Positions 14,537 to 23,349 are shown, numbered from the stretch's first letter. The stretch: DNA of 25,342 bases from Mucinivorans sp036654415 (GCA_036654415.1 JAVVSB010000030.1:1-25342); one strand, 5' to 3'. Translations and numbers: made by a program. The notes: generated from the sequence alone by a model not told the origin.

Positions 14537-15841
14537 TTATTCTTTTTTAGTTAAAATTGTTGTTTCTTCTTGTTTTGTTTTGGCCACAATCATCGAACGG
14601 AAAGGGCTGTCGTAGAGTATAAGCCCCCAAAACCAATCGGTGAGAACGGTCAGACGGTTGTGAGCACCCACCACATAGAGAAGATGGAGCATCAACCACG
14701 CCACCCAAGCCACAAAGCCATGTATATTGATACCCTTAATCTCGGCCACCGCACTACTGCGCCCAATGGTGGCCATAGACCCTTTGTCGTAGTAACTAAA
14801 CGGTTGCCACGAGGCTTTATTACGTAGCTCACGACTTAAATTACGTCCCAAGTGTCGCCCCTGCTGTATGGCCACCTGAGCTACCTGAGCATGTCCACCC
14901 TCAAAGCCTTTGTCACCCACCATCAGAGCCATGTCTCCAATGCAGAAAAGGCCATCAGCCCCCACCACGCGACTACACTCATCAACCCCAACGCGAGCAG
15001 CACGAGCGGTCGATTCGACCCCTTGAACCACATTGGCCACTACTCCACTCACCCAAACCATAGTGCCACACTGAACGCTTTGGCCATCATTATAAATCAC
15101 CTGAGAGCCTGTAAAATCCTTAACCCTGGCTCCAAGCACAACCTCAACACCGCGCTTGGTAAGCTCGCGCAAAGTCTCGGCCGAACTCTTGACAGAGAAA
15201 TTCTGAAGCAGCCTATCTGAAGAGTTTATCAGATATATCTTCATATCCTCCATCGACAACTCTGGATAGTCGCGCACGAAAATGGTGTTACGCAACTCGG
15301 CCAAAGCCCCAGCCAACTCAACCCCTGTGGCACCACCACCCACAATGGCCACCGACATGCAAACACTCCGCTCGGAAAGGGGGCTCTTGGTGGCCAACTC
15401 CATATTAAGGAGTATCTTATTGCGTAGAGCCATAGCCTCACCAACGCTCTTGAGCGGGTAGCCACGAGTCTCTATATTGCTCAGACCATAGTAGTTGGTG
15501 TCGGTGCCACAAGCTAGCACTAAATAATCGTAGCTCAAAGAACCGCAATCTGTCTCCACCGTTTTTGCCCCACTGTCCACCCTTAGCACTTTGGCCTGGC
15601 GGTAAAGCACATTCTTAAAACCACGCACCATACGCCTAATAGGAAAGGCAATGGCGGTAGGTTCAAGCCCTGCTGTTGCCACTTGGTAGAGCAGGGGGTG
15701 GAACTGATGGAAATCGTTGGGGTCCAATAGGACAATCTGGCAAGCAGAGTGCCGCACAGAGTGGATAAAAGAGACCCCCGCAAAACCACCACCAACCACC
15801 ACTATGCGAGGAGAGTCAGTCTGCGGAATATTGAGCTCCAT
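14537..15841 (-). CDS. ndh: Type II NADH:quinone oxidoreductase
   Basis: A single-subunit, non-proton-pumping NADH dehydrogenase that reduces quinone (here probably menaquinone) at the inner face of the membrane. The 434 residues show the FAD-binding GGGFAG at 17-22, the NADH-binding AIVGGGATGVELAGAL at about 165-180 and a second FAD contact at FCIGDMA. The C-terminal part is hydrophobic and aromatic (FVAWVAWLMLHLLYVVG...DWFWGLIL), the usual membrane anchor of NDH-2. It sits 7 bases after gcvH and 5 before mdh, so the three are one operon; NADH made by Mdh and glycine cleavage is a possible link. Confidence 0.93.
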   Translation of the reverse strand: MELNIPQTDSPRIVVVGGGFAGVSFIHSVRHSACQIVLLDPNDFHQFHPLLYQVATAGLEPTAIAFPIRRMVRGFKNVLYRQAKVLRVDSGAKTVETDCGSLSYDYLVLACGTDTNYYGLSNIETRGYPLKSVGEAMALRNKILLNMELATKSPLSERSVCMSVAIVGGGATGVELAGALAELRNTIFVRDYPELSMEDMKIYLINSSDRLLQNFSVKSSAETLRELTKRGVEVVLGARVKDFTGSQVIYNDGQSVQCGTMVWVSGVVANVVQGVESTARAARVGVDECSRVVGADGLFCIGDMALMVGDKGFEGGHAQVAQVAIQQGRHLGRNLSRELRNKASWQPFSYYDKGSMATIGRSSAVAEIKGINIHGFVAWVAWLMLHLLYVVGAHNRLTVLTDWFWGLILYDSPFRSMIVAKTKQEETTILTKKE

Positions 15842-15848
15842 GGAGATG

Positions 15849-16226
15849 TTACCCTATAAGTTGAATGTACTGCTCGGCAGAGAGTAATTCAGATAGTTCA
15901 GCAGGGTTGGTCAGGCTGATTTTCACCATCCACCCCTTGCCGTATGGGTCTTTATTAACTGTTTCGGGAGCATCATTCAACTCCTCATTGAACTCCAAAA
16001 TCTCGCCCGACACAGGCAAGAAAGCATCTGAGACAGTCTTTACAGCCTCGATGGTGCCAAAAACTTCGTCCTTGTCCAAGGTTTCGCCTTGGGTGGTGAC
16101 ATCCACAAAGACAATGTCGCCAAGTTGTCCTTGAGCGAAGTCGGTGATGCCCACATAGGCCACATCGCCCTCTACTCTAATCCATTCATGATCTTTTGAA
16201 TACTTTAGGTTTGCAGGTGTGTTCAT
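15849..16226 (-). CDS. gcvH: Glycine cleavage system H protein
   Basis: Lipoyl-carrying shuttle of the glycine cleavage complex. With the start at 16226 it has 125 residues, beginning MNTPANLKYSKDHEWIRVEGD. The lipoylation site is Lys63 in IEAVKTVSD, followed by PVSGEI, and NKDPYGKGWMVKI lies near the end. An in-frame ATG at 16295 would add 23 residues that overlap the promoter box at 16260-16267, so it is rejected. No other gcv gene is nearby. It is first in an operon with ndh and mdh. Confidence 0.96.
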   Translation of the reverse strand: MNTPANLKYSKDHEWIRVEGDVAYVGITDFAQGQLGDIVFVDVTTQGETLDKDEVFGTIEAVKTVSDAFLPVSGEILEFNEELNDAPETVNKDPYGKGWMVKISLTNPAELSELLSAEQYIQLIG

Positions 16227-16259
16227 AATTAAATCGGTTTTAAAAGTTGTTTGAAAGTT

Positions 16260-16267
16260 CAAAGATA
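16260..16267 (-). promoter_or_regulatory. -7 promoter box of gcvH-ndh-mdh
   Basis: TATCTTTG on the minus strand fits TAnnTTTG and ends 33 bases before the gcvH start. It is only 13 bases from the divergent box at 16281. Confidence 0.55.
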
Positions 16268-16280
16268 AAGATTTTTTTAT

Positions 16281-16288
16281 TAACTTTG
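16281..16288 (+). promoter_or_regulatory. -7 promoter box of the hexosaminidase gene
   Basis: TAACTTTG fits TAnnTTTG and ends 24 bases before the start codon at 16313. Confidence 0.55.
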
Positions 16289-16312
16289 TTAGCAAAATAA
16301 CACAAAATTAAA

Positions 16313-18040
16313 ATGAGGCGGTTAATTCTTATTATACTCCTACTTTGGAACAGTATGGTCTTGGCACAAAATATTATTCCACAGCCACGAACAATGGTTA
16401 TAAAGAATGCAAAACCAGTTGATGTTAAAGATATTGAGCAGTTGCAGGTTGATAACCTACCCAAAGAGGGCTATCGCATAAATAGTAAAGGGGGTAGACT
16501 CCGTATAGAATTCGCCGACTCCCTTGGCTTGCAGTGGGCGCGCTCCACCCTGGGACAGATGGAGGATGAATACCATCGCCTGCCTAGCGAAATGACCATA
16601 GAGGACTATCCCGCCACGGCCATACGTGGCTTTATGCACGACACTGGACGCAATTTTATTGACCTGCCAACCATAAAACGTCATCTGTGGTTGATGAGTT
16701 TCTACAAATTCAACACCTTTCAATGGCACCTCGCAGACAACCCAGGCTACCGCATCGAGTGCCGAACCTACCCCGAACTCAACGACAAGAAATTTCAGAG
16801 TCGCGATGGAGGTATGTTCTACACCTACGACCAAATTAGAGATGTAATCAGTCTAGCCCATGAGCTGGGCATCAGAGTTATCCCCGAGATTGACATTCCA
16901 GGGCATAGTGCCTATTTCGACCGCACTTTTGGCTTCTCGATGGACTCACCCGAGGGACGTAAAGTTCTGGAGGGCTGCTTTGCCGAATTCTTTGCAGAGA
17001 TTCCAGCCTCGGATTGCCCCATCGTACACATCGGTTCGGACGAAGTGCAGATAGCCGACCCCACAGGGTTTATGCGCTGGGCTCAGGATATGGTGCGCCG
17101 AGCTGGCCGCACACCAATGAGTTGGGACCCAGGACTACCAAGCGACAGCACTACAATACTCCAGATATGGAACACTGACCGTGTTGAACAACGGCTACTC
17201 CAGGGGCGACCTTTTGTGGACTCCTATGTGGGCTACCTAAACTATTATGACCCTATCTACTTTGTAAACAAGCTCTTCCACCACACTCCAGAGCCCAAAA
17301 GCCAAGGCGCAATACTCTGCCTGTGGAACGATGTGAAGGTGGACGATAAATTTAATATAGAGCGGCACAATGGCATGGTGCCTGGGATGATGGCCTTTGC
17401 CGAACGTTTTTGGCGCGGGGCCAAGGAGGATGCCGACTTTACGGAGTTTGAATCACGCATGGCCTTCCACCGCGACCACTACTGCATCCATTCGCCGTGC
17501 TACTATGTGGCCTGTGGGGCTATGCAGTGGCAGATTCAGGTGGCCGACACCCTGCTCCACACCACAGGTGGGGCGGTGGACATGGATGTGCTATGTGCAA
17601 ACAATAATATAAAAGTGGATGCCCCCATGGCCCTTACGGCCACCACCACCATTTATAGTAAGGCCGACACCACCATCCGAGCGTGGGTGAGCTTCGAGAC
17701 ACCAGCCCGCAGCAACCGCATTTCATTGGGTATCCCCGAGCAGGGGCAGTGGCCACAAGGCTTTGAGGTCAGGGTCAACGGTGTGGCTGTGGAGCCTCCT
17801 CTTTGGAAAGAGCCTGGTCGCTACGGTATCAATTTCAACACATGGCACTCCAAAGAGAATGAATTGCCATACACAGATGAGCAATTTTACTGGACTCGTA
17901 CCCCATCTTATATCACCCTAAACAAGGGTGAAAACAAAGTGGTGGTGAATGCTCCCAAAAGTTTTGCGGGGCAAAGGTGGAGTTTCGCCTTCATTCCACT
18001 GGTTATCAATAAAAATGGGGTGGCCGTAGAGTTTAAGTAG
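16313..18040 (+). CDS. Beta-N-acetylhexosaminidase, family GH20
   Basis: Removes terminal N-acetyl-hexosamines from glycans by substrate-assisted catalysis. The 575 residues begin with a signal peptide (MRRLILIILLLWNSMVLAQ), so the enzyme is exported. An N-terminal GH20b-like domain (about 20-100) precedes the TIM barrel, which has RGFMHDTGRNF, FNTFQWHLADNPGYR, PEIDIPGHSA and the catalytic Asp243-Glu244 in VHIGSDEV. Pocket tryptophans appear in LQIWNTD and LCLWND. A C-terminal beta domain (about 430-575) resembles a carbohydrate-binding or jelly-roll fold. The usual HIGGDE has Ser in place of the second Gly. mqnD follows after 17 bases. Confidence 0.92.
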   Translation: MRRLILIILLLWNSMVLAQNIIPQPRTMVIKNAKPVDVKDIEQLQVDNLPKEGYRINSKGGRLRIEFADSLGLQWARSTLGQMEDEYHRLPSEMTIEDYPATAIRGFMHDTGRNFIDLPTIKRHLWLMSFYKFNTFQWHLADNPGYRIECRTYPELNDKKFQSRDGGMFYTYDQIRDVISLAHELGIRVIPEIDIPGHSAYFDRTFGFSMDSPEGRKVLEGCFAEFFAEIPASDCPIVHIGSDEVQIADPTGFMRWAQDMVRRAGRTPMSWDPGLPSDSTTILQIWNTDRVEQRLLQGRPFVDSYVGYLNYYDPIYFVNKLFHHTPEPKSQGAILCLWNDVKVDDKFNIERHNGMVPGMMAFAERFWRGAKEDADFTEFESRMAFHRDHYCIHSPCYYVACGAMQWQIQVADTLLHTTGGAVDMDVLCANNNIKVDAPMALTATTTIYSKADTTIRAWVSFETPARSNRISLGIPEQGQWPQGFEVRVNGVAVEPPLWKEPGRYGINFNTWHSKENELPYTDEQFYWTRTPSYITLNKGENKVVVNAPKSFAGQRWSFAFIPLVINKNGVAVEFK

Positions 18041-18057
18041 GAGAAAACTATAACATA

Positions 18058-18849
18058 ATGAGACCCTTACAATTGCTAATTAGCCCATGCCCCAATGATA
18101 CGTTTATATTCCACGCCATGGTCCACAAACTGGTGGAGTGCGAGGGGGTGGAGTTCGATGTTCGTTTCGAGGATATTGACCATCTTAACCGCCTGGCCCT
18201 TAACTCTTCTGGCGACGTGGTCAAGGTGAGTTCGGCCCTGTTACCTCAGGTTGTGGAGCACTACCGCCCAATAGCCGCTGGTGGGGCCATGGGGCGTGGC
18301 AACGGCCCCATTTTGGTCTCTACCACAGGCACCCCCCTGCCACCAAAAGCAGTGGTGGCCATAGCAGGCGAAAGGACCACCGCAGCACTGCTCCTACGTC
18401 GATTCTTCCCTTGGGTGAGTACACGAGTCTACCTCTTTTCGGACATCGCGCACGCTGTTATCTCGGGCCAGGTAGAGGCGGGGGTGCTCATCCACGAGGG
18501 GCGGTTTGTCTATCAGGGGTTGGGACTACGTCGCGTGGCCGACCTAGGCGAACTGTGGGAAGATATCACCACCCTACCAATACCACTAGGCTCGATAGTG
18601 GTTGGGCGCAAACTTCCACTGGAGGTGGCGCAGGCCGTATGCCGCACCATACGCCGCAGCGTAGAGTACGGATGGAGCCACCCCGAAGCCTCGCGGCAGT
18701 GGGTAAAGAACCATGCCCAAGAGTTAGATGAGGATGTGAGACAAAAACATATCGACTTTTTTGTCAATGATTTTTCGATAGACATAGGAGCCACAGGGCG
18801 CAAAGCTCTCAGAACCCTACTTGGGTGCGAGATTGAGCTTGTGGGGTAA
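18058..18849 (+). CDS. mqnD: 1,4-dihydroxy-6-naphthoate synthase (futalosine pathway)
   Basis: Converts cyclic dehypoxanthinyl futalosine to 1,4-dihydroxy-6-naphthoate in menaquinone synthesis. The 263 residues have the family start SPCPNDTFIFHAM (9-21), the KVSSALLP loop, a GxGPI segment and LIHEGRF with His146, the proposed catalytic base. The fold is that of a periplasmic-binding-protein-like two-lobed enzyme without a signal peptide. It shows that the host makes menaquinone by the futalosine route, not the classical men route. It is 17 bases after the GH20 gene and converges on the permease gene with a 9-base gap and no obvious terminator. Confidence 0.93.
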   Translation: MRPLQLLISPCPNDTFIFHAMVHKLVECEGVEFDVRFEDIDHLNRLALNSSGDVVKVSSALLPQVVEHYRPIAAGGAMGRGNGPILVSTTGTPLPPKAVVAIAGERTTAALLLRRFFPWVSTRVYLFSDIAHAVISGQVEAGVLIHEGRFVYQGLGLRRVADLGELWEDITTLPIPLGSIVVGRKLPLEVAQAVCRTIRRSVEYGWSHPEASRQWVKNHAQELDEDVRQKHIDFFVNDFSIDIGATGRKALRTLLGCEIELVG

Positions 18850-18858
18850 AAAATAGCA

Positions 18859-21285
18859 TTATTGGGTTTTGAGCGAACTGGCGGGGTTGGTATGGGCCGC
18901 ACGAATTGTTTGGAAGATGAGGGTAAGTAAAGAGATGGATACGGTGATGAGTGCAGCTAAAGCGAAAATCCACCAGCTCAACGGAGCTCGCACGGCAAAG
19001 TCGGCGGTGTACCACTCCACAACCCACCAAGCCAAAGGCATGGCAAGTACAAAAGAGAGCAAAAGCAGAAGATAGTAACGACGTAGTAACATAAAAACTA
19101 TCTGCCCCACCCGCGCCCCATTGACACGACGCAGAGCTATCTCGCGGTAACGTTGTTGCACATCATAGAGCGAAAGACTAAATAGCCCCAATGAACTGAT
19201 AAAAATGGCTATGATAGCAAATACAGAATAGATAAGGGCCACCTGAGAGTCAGCATCATAAAGCTTACGGATTTCGTCTTTGGCAAAGGTATAGGTGAAC
19301 TCACCACCATCGACCTTTTGGTGTAACGAGCGCAAAAAGTCAATGGCCTGAGCCTCACGCCCCCGCACAATACGCGCCAGAAGGGGAGAATTATCGGCGG
19401 AAAAGTCAGCTCTCTTGTTGCTGTAGGCCATCACAATGGGAGAGGCTGCTACACTGAGGTGGGTCGTGTACATATCCCCCACCAGCCCGATGATGGCGTA
19501 AGGTGGATTCTGGCTCATATCCCCACCCTCGGAACTCCACCAAAGCCTATTCTGGGGTTGCAACATAACAGAGCTATAATCTGTAACACCCATCAACTTT
19601 AAGGTAGCAGGCGTGGCTATCAACTTGTAATCAGACATCTGCGAGGTGGAGTCCGAAAAGCTCTCACCCGAAAGCCAAGGCACTTTAAACATATCAAGCC
19701 ACACCTTATTGACCCACATAAGGTTCAGCTTTTTGGATGGTTCACCACGAACACTAAAAGCCATGTGAAAGCTGCTAGGAGCTACGAGCGGAAGCTCTCC
19801 GTAGGTCCACTGCTCAAAGAGTGGGCTGGAGTCCATCTGCTGCCGGATATATTGAGTGTGTTGTCTGAGCTGTTCAAAACCCGTTTCGGAGATTCTATCC
19901 CAAGAGCTCCTTGGGCGAATCATCTGGGTTTGGATAATACGGTCGGAATTAAAACCCAAATCAGAAGAGAGCATATAGTCTAACTGACGCACAAAATAGA
20001 GCGAAATAATAATCATCACAACCGTGATAACATACTGGAGCACCATGAAAACGGCACGCGAAAGGCTAGAGCCTGCCCTACCCCCAACCTGACGGAGCGA
20101 GGTGATAGGCTTGGCATAACGGTATTTAAAATATGGGTAAATGGTGGTTAGCAACGGCAAAACCAACAACATGCCGAGTGATAGCCCTACGTCAAAGAGC
20201 GTGCTGCCCACCATTGATATACCCAAATAACTTTGAACCACCCCACGCGTTATGTCAACAAGAGCCCACCCCAAAAAGATAGAGAGGGCTATCATTACCA
20301 GATTTTCGACATACAGGGTGCGGATGATGGAGCGGGTGGCAGCCCCAAAAACCTTCTTTACACCTATCTCGCGATTGCGGCGTAATAAAAGCACGGTGTA
20401 GATATTGACAAAGTTAAAGACTCCCACCAGTAACACCAATAGAGCCACCACCAAAAGAACAGTGAGTGCGGCTCGATTCCCCTTATTGAAGAGCTCAATA
20501 TGGTCAGTATTAAGATACCTATCGAAATAGAGCCCTTGTAGGGGGACAAATTGATGACGCTGAGAATAAGAGTCCCCTTTTGTCACCTCCATATACCCTT
20601 CATGGCGCAGATTAAGCTCCGCTATAGAGGTATTAGGAACCACCAATACAAAGCCATAGCCAATATGCGACCAATATTTCTGGAGCTCACGACTTATAAG
20701 TATGTCGAACCGAAAAAGAGACTTGCTAGGCGGAGTGGCCACTACCCCCTCGACCACCACCTCGCGCCCCGAAGGGTGCATAATGGTACGCCCCATGGGG
20801 TCCTGCCCTGGGAAATGTCTATTGGCAAAATCGGCAGTGATGATTGCGCTATTGGCTCCCCGCATGGCAGTGGAACGGTCGCCCATTAAAAGTTGGTAAT
20901 CAAAAACTTTCAGAAAATTACTATCCACCAACATTACATCGGCACGAAACTCCCCCACCCCTATCTTTAGATTCTCATGCTCATAGGTCAACAGCTCAGT
21001 GGAGTAGATTATGGATGGGTCCAACAGAGGGTCAATGTAGGAGGAGTTTCTATTGTCCTTACTGGTACCACACAAAAAAGCCCCCTGTATATCTCCCCCT
21101 TTCTCGAGGGTAATGGCATAGATACGGTCCAGATTTTTATTGAAGCTATCCACCGTAAATTCGCGATAGAGATGGCGCGCCAAAACAATGGTACAACTCA
21201 GGCTTAGGGCCAACCCAATAATGTTGACTACGGAATAGAGACGGTAATTTTTAAGCGTGCGATAGGCCAAAATAAAGTTCTTCAT
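18859..21285 (-). CDS. FtsX/MacB-like ABC transporter permease
   Basis: Membrane subunit of an ABC exporter of the MacB/LolCE class. With the start at 21285 (MKNFILAYRTLKNYRLYS) the protein has 808 residues. An N-terminal transmembrane helix (about 18-36) and a MacB-type periplasmic domain are followed by an FtsX block with REIGVKKVFGAATRSI, several helices, a second periplasmic domain and a second FtsX block with REIALRRVNGARVGQI near the C-terminus. Both blocks show the conserved E-I-x-x-(K/R)-(K/R)-x-x-G-A motif. It presumably works with the ATPase at 22279. The frame is open to 21339, but the extra 18 residues lack family resemblance. Substrate unknown. Confidence 0.9.
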   Translation of the reverse strand: MKNFILAYRTLKNYRLYSVVNIIGLALSLSCTIVLARHLYREFTVDSFNKNLDRIYAITLEKGGDIQGAFLCGTSKDNRNSSYIDPLLDPSIIYSTELLTYEHENLKIGVGEFRADVMLVDSNFLKVFDYQLLMGDRSTAMRGANSAIITADFANRHFPGQDPMGRTIMHPSGREVVVEGVVATPPSKSLFRFDILISRELQKYWSHIGYGFVLVVPNTSIAELNLRHEGYMEVTKGDSYSQRHQFVPLQGLYFDRYLNTDHIELFNKGNRAALTVLLVVALLVLLVGVFNFVNIYTVLLLRRNREIGVKKVFGAATRSIIRTLYVENLVMIALSIFLGWALVDITRGVVQSYLGISMVGSTLFDVGLSLGMLLVLPLLTTIYPYFKYRYAKPITSLRQVGGRAGSSLSRAVFMVLQYVITVVMIIISLYFVRQLDYMLSSDLGFNSDRIIQTQMIRPRSSWDRISETGFEQLRQHTQYIRQQMDSSPLFEQWTYGELPLVAPSSFHMAFSVRGEPSKKLNLMWVNKVWLDMFKVPWLSGESFSDSTSQMSDYKLIATPATLKLMGVTDYSSVMLQPQNRLWWSSEGGDMSQNPPYAIIGLVGDMYTTHLSVAASPIVMAYSNKRADFSADNSPLLARIVRGREAQAIDFLRSLHQKVDGGEFTYTFAKDEIRKLYDADSQVALIYSVFAIIAIFISSLGLFSLSLYDVQQRYREIALRRVNGARVGQIVFMLLRRYYLLLLLSFVLAMPLAWWVVEWYTADFAVRAPLSWWIFALAALITVSISLLTLIFQTIRAAHTNPASSLKTQ

Positions 21286-21311
21286 ATTATTACCTTGATT
21301 TAAATGTACGA

Positions 21312-21356
21312 CAAAATACTTATTAGGAAGCCTCTGCAAGGCTTCCTAATAAGTAT
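21312..21356 (-). terminator. Perfect 17-bp hairpin between DUF2807 gene and permease gene
   Basis: Arms 21316-21332 and 21340-21356 are perfectly complementary with loop TCTGCAA (plus strand). On the minus strand the stem runs into TTTTG only, so it may be a leaky terminator or an mRNA-stabilising end. TACATTTA at 21301-21308 (minus) could be a weak separate promoter for the permease. Confidence 0.55.
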
Positions 21357-21374
21357 AAACAGCCCATTAACAAT

Positions 21375-22091
21375 TTACCGGGGTTGTATGCGACTGGCAC
21401 CAGAGCTCTCGACCGATTTGCGGCGGGGTGAACCTTTGTAGTAAATGGTAGAGGCTCCAGAAGCCTGGGCACGAAACTCGCCCGTGACATTGCACTCCAT
21501 TTCGGAGGCTCCACTGAGCTGAGCCGTGAGGTTGACAGCCACAAACTGTCCCAACTCTAATTCGCTGGCACCAGAGGCCTCGATGTTACAATCCAAGGCA
21601 CGACCATTAAAACGTAACTCAGAAGCACCCGAAAGCTTCAACTCAAAACGGCCACCCACATTCACATCACCCCCTGCGGAGACCTCCGTGGCCCCCGAAA
21701 GTTCAAAACGAAGCGAAGGGGTGGTCATTCCACTGGGCATATCGAACGCACAGGCACCTGAAAGGCGGGCCTCCTTGAGCGAGATGCAAACCACAGTGAG
21801 CGTGCAGGGCTCATCGTTCCAGGGTTTGTGACTTTTCACATCGCGCAACCCTACTGTCAAAGTTCCCTTTTCATCGAGTTCAAATATCAAGTTATCCTTG
21901 TACCGCTCAGGAATAGAGACCGTAGCCGAGGTGGTGGAGCCCTGAGTGACCGAAATTTTGAAGGAGCCCGAAGCTCGGATTGAGGAGATGGGCTCGCCTT
22001 TGAATTTTGAGACCTCGTAGGGGTGGCTTATCTGGGCCTGGCTGGCCAAAGCAAAAATTGTAATTAGAAACAGTAACGATATTTTTTTCAT
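21375..22091 (-). CDS. Exported DUF2807 (head-GIN-type) beta-helix protein
   Basis: The 238-residue protein has a signal peptide (MKKISLLFLITIFALASQAQ) and a region SSIRASGSFKISVTQGS that starts the DUF2807 domain common in Bacteroidetes. From about residue 108 a short motif recurs about every 15-20 residues: LSGAC, LSGATEV, LSGASEL, ASGASELEL, LSGASEME, ASGASTI, SSGASRI. Such repeats build a right-handed beta-helix. Function is unknown. It sits between the ATPase and permease genes of an ABC exporter on the same strand, which suggests a periplasmic partner or a co-regulated envelope protein. Confidence 0.88.
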   Translation of the reverse strand: MKKISLLFLITIFALASQAQISHPYEVSKFKGEPISSIRASGSFKISVTQGSTTSATVSIPERYKDNLIFELDEKGTLTVGLRDVKSHKPWNDEPCTLTVVCISLKEARLSGACAFDMPSGMTTPSLRFELSGATEVSAGGDVNVGGRFELKLSGASELRFNGRALDCNIEASGASELELGQFVAVNLTAQLSGASEMECNVTGEFRAQASGASTIYYKGSPRRKSVESSGASRIQPR

Positions 22092-22278
22092 GCTGATAAA
22101 GTTTTTTCATCGGGCCATTATTAAATAATAGCCCGATGGAATATTCTAATGGGGCTTCTAAAATCAAGCCTTCCCCGTTGCAGACTAGCTCTTAAGAACT
22201 GCGTTTACTTGAAGTAAACGAGAATTTATAAGAGAGAAATACAACAAAAGAGAAGCAATTTTTTAGAAATCACCTCCA
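22092..22278. other. Structured intergenic region in the exporter operon
   Basis: Three hairpins are seen: 22108-22138 (CATCGGGC/GCCCGATG plus ATTATT/AATAAT), about 22152-22172 (GGCTT/AAGCC), and 22202-22220 (CGTTTAC/GTAAACG, with CTCTTA/TAAGAG outside). None has a proper T tract on the minus strand. The first ends 16 bases before the DUF2807 start codon. They may adjust relative expression after the ATPase gene. Confidence 0.45.
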
Positions 22279-22959
22279 CTACATATGTTCGATAATACTG
22301 TCCACAATATGACCATCAAAGAGATTGATGATGCGGTGGGCCGACTTGGCATCGTGTTGCGAGTGGGTAACCATGACGATGGTTGCCCCCTCGTGGTTTA
22401 GCTCAGTGAGCATATCCATCACCTCTTTACCGTTCTTGGAGTCCAAGTTACCAGTGGGCTCGTCGGCAAGGATAATCTTAGGCCCAGAAACCACGGCACG
22501 CGCAATGGCAACACGCTGCTGCTGACCGCCCGAAAGCTGTTGAGGGAAGTGGTTGGCGCGGTGCGAAATCGCCATCCGTTTGAGAATATCCTCAACCATC
22601 TGTTTGCGCTTTTTGGCTGGAATTTTAAGATAGATAAGCGGAAGCTCTACATTTTCAAAGACATTGAGCTCATCAATGAGGTTAAAACTCTGGAAGACAA
22701 AGCCAATATTGCCCTTGCGAGTTAGGGTGCGGTCTTTCTCTTTTAGTTTGCCAACTTCCTTACCATCAAGATAATAAGTCCCACCAGTTGGGTTATCCAA
22801 CAGGCCAATAATGTTGAGCAAAGTAGACTTACCACAACCAGAAGGACCCATGATAGCTACAAATTCACCCCTGTCCACATGAAGCGATACTCCTCCTAAG
22901 GCCACTGTTTCAATCTCTTCGGTACGGAAAACTTTTTCCAAATTTTCAATTTTTAACAT
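22279..22959 (-). CDS. ABC transporter ATP-binding protein (LolD/MacB type)
   Basis: The cytoplasmic ATPase of an exporter. The 226 residues contain Walker A GPSGCGKST (38-46), Q-loop FVFQSFNL, signature LSGGQQQR (142-149), Walker B IILADEP (162-168), D-loop GNLDS and switch His199 in VTHS. Length and the GxxVFQSFNLI segment fit the LolD/MacB/FtsE-like group that pairs with FtsX-type permeases, as at 18859. It is first in its operon and is preceded by a sigma-54-type promoter with phased upstream dyads. Confidence 0.95.
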   Translation of the reverse strand: MLKIENLEKVFRTEEIETVALGGVSLHVDRGEFVAIMGPSGCGKSTLLNIIGLLDNPTGGTYYLDGKEVGKLKEKDRTLTRKGNIGFVFQSFNLIDELNVFENVELPLIYLKIPAKKRKQMVEDILKRMAISHRANHFPQQLSGGQQQRVAIARAVVSGPKIILADEPTGNLDSKNGKEVMDMLTELNHEGATIVMVTHSQHDAKSAHRIINLFDGHIVDSIIEHM

Positions 22960-22999
22960 AGTTTTTATTTTTTTAGGTTATTTTATGCCTTAGTAGTAT

Positions 23000-23014
23000 G
23001 CTAATATCGTGCCA
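23000..23014 (-). promoter_or_regulatory. Sigma-54-type promoter of the ABC exporter operon
   Basis: TGGCACGATATTAGC on the minus strand matches TGGCACG-N4-TTGC with one change (TAGC). Spacing is correct. It ends 40 bases before the ATPase start codon. Confidence 0.7.
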
Positions 23015-23064
23015 AACTTTTTATCAACTGATTATCAGATTATTAACTTTTTAGCGATTAACAA

Positions 23065-23108
23065 AAGCGTCTAATTTTTTGACACTGCCGTCAAAAAATT
23101 AGACGCTT
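23065..23108. promoter_or_regulatory. Two GTC-N9-GAC dyads, possible activator sites
   Basis: A perfect 19-bp inverted repeat (AAGCGTCTAATTTTTTGAC, 6-base spacer) contains a GTC-N9-GAC site in each arm (23069-23083 and 23090-23104). Their centres are 21 bp apart, two helical turns, and about 88 and 109 bp upstream of the start predicted from the sigma-54 promoter. There is no T tract on either side, so a terminator is unlikely. Confidence 0.5.
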
Positions 23109-23139
23109 AACAGATTATTTTTGGAGAAATATAGTCTAA

Positions 23140-23256
23140 GAAGCTGTTTTAATTTCTTTCCAGCATTTTATTACCACCCTTGATGAGCAAGCACGATTGC
23201 GACAACTGGAGGCTAAAAGACTCAACCATGAGGCGGAGAAATTGAAGAGCAAATGA
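23140..23256 (+). pseudogene. C-terminal remnant of an unidentified gene
   Basis: An open stretch of 38 codons without a start ends at TGA 23254. It encodes a charged helix (LDEQARLRQLEAKRLNHEAE followed by KLKSK) that looks like the end of a real protein. A stop codon (23137-23139) cuts it off upstream. I do not recognise the family; a mobile-element or accessory gene end is possible. Confidence 0.35.
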
Positions 23257-23349
23257 TTTTTAGTCAATAATTATTGTCTGTGCTGTGATTTAGCATAGTT
23301 GTGTAATAATTTTGTACTCAGAAGTTCCACGCATATGGAAAACTTTTAC

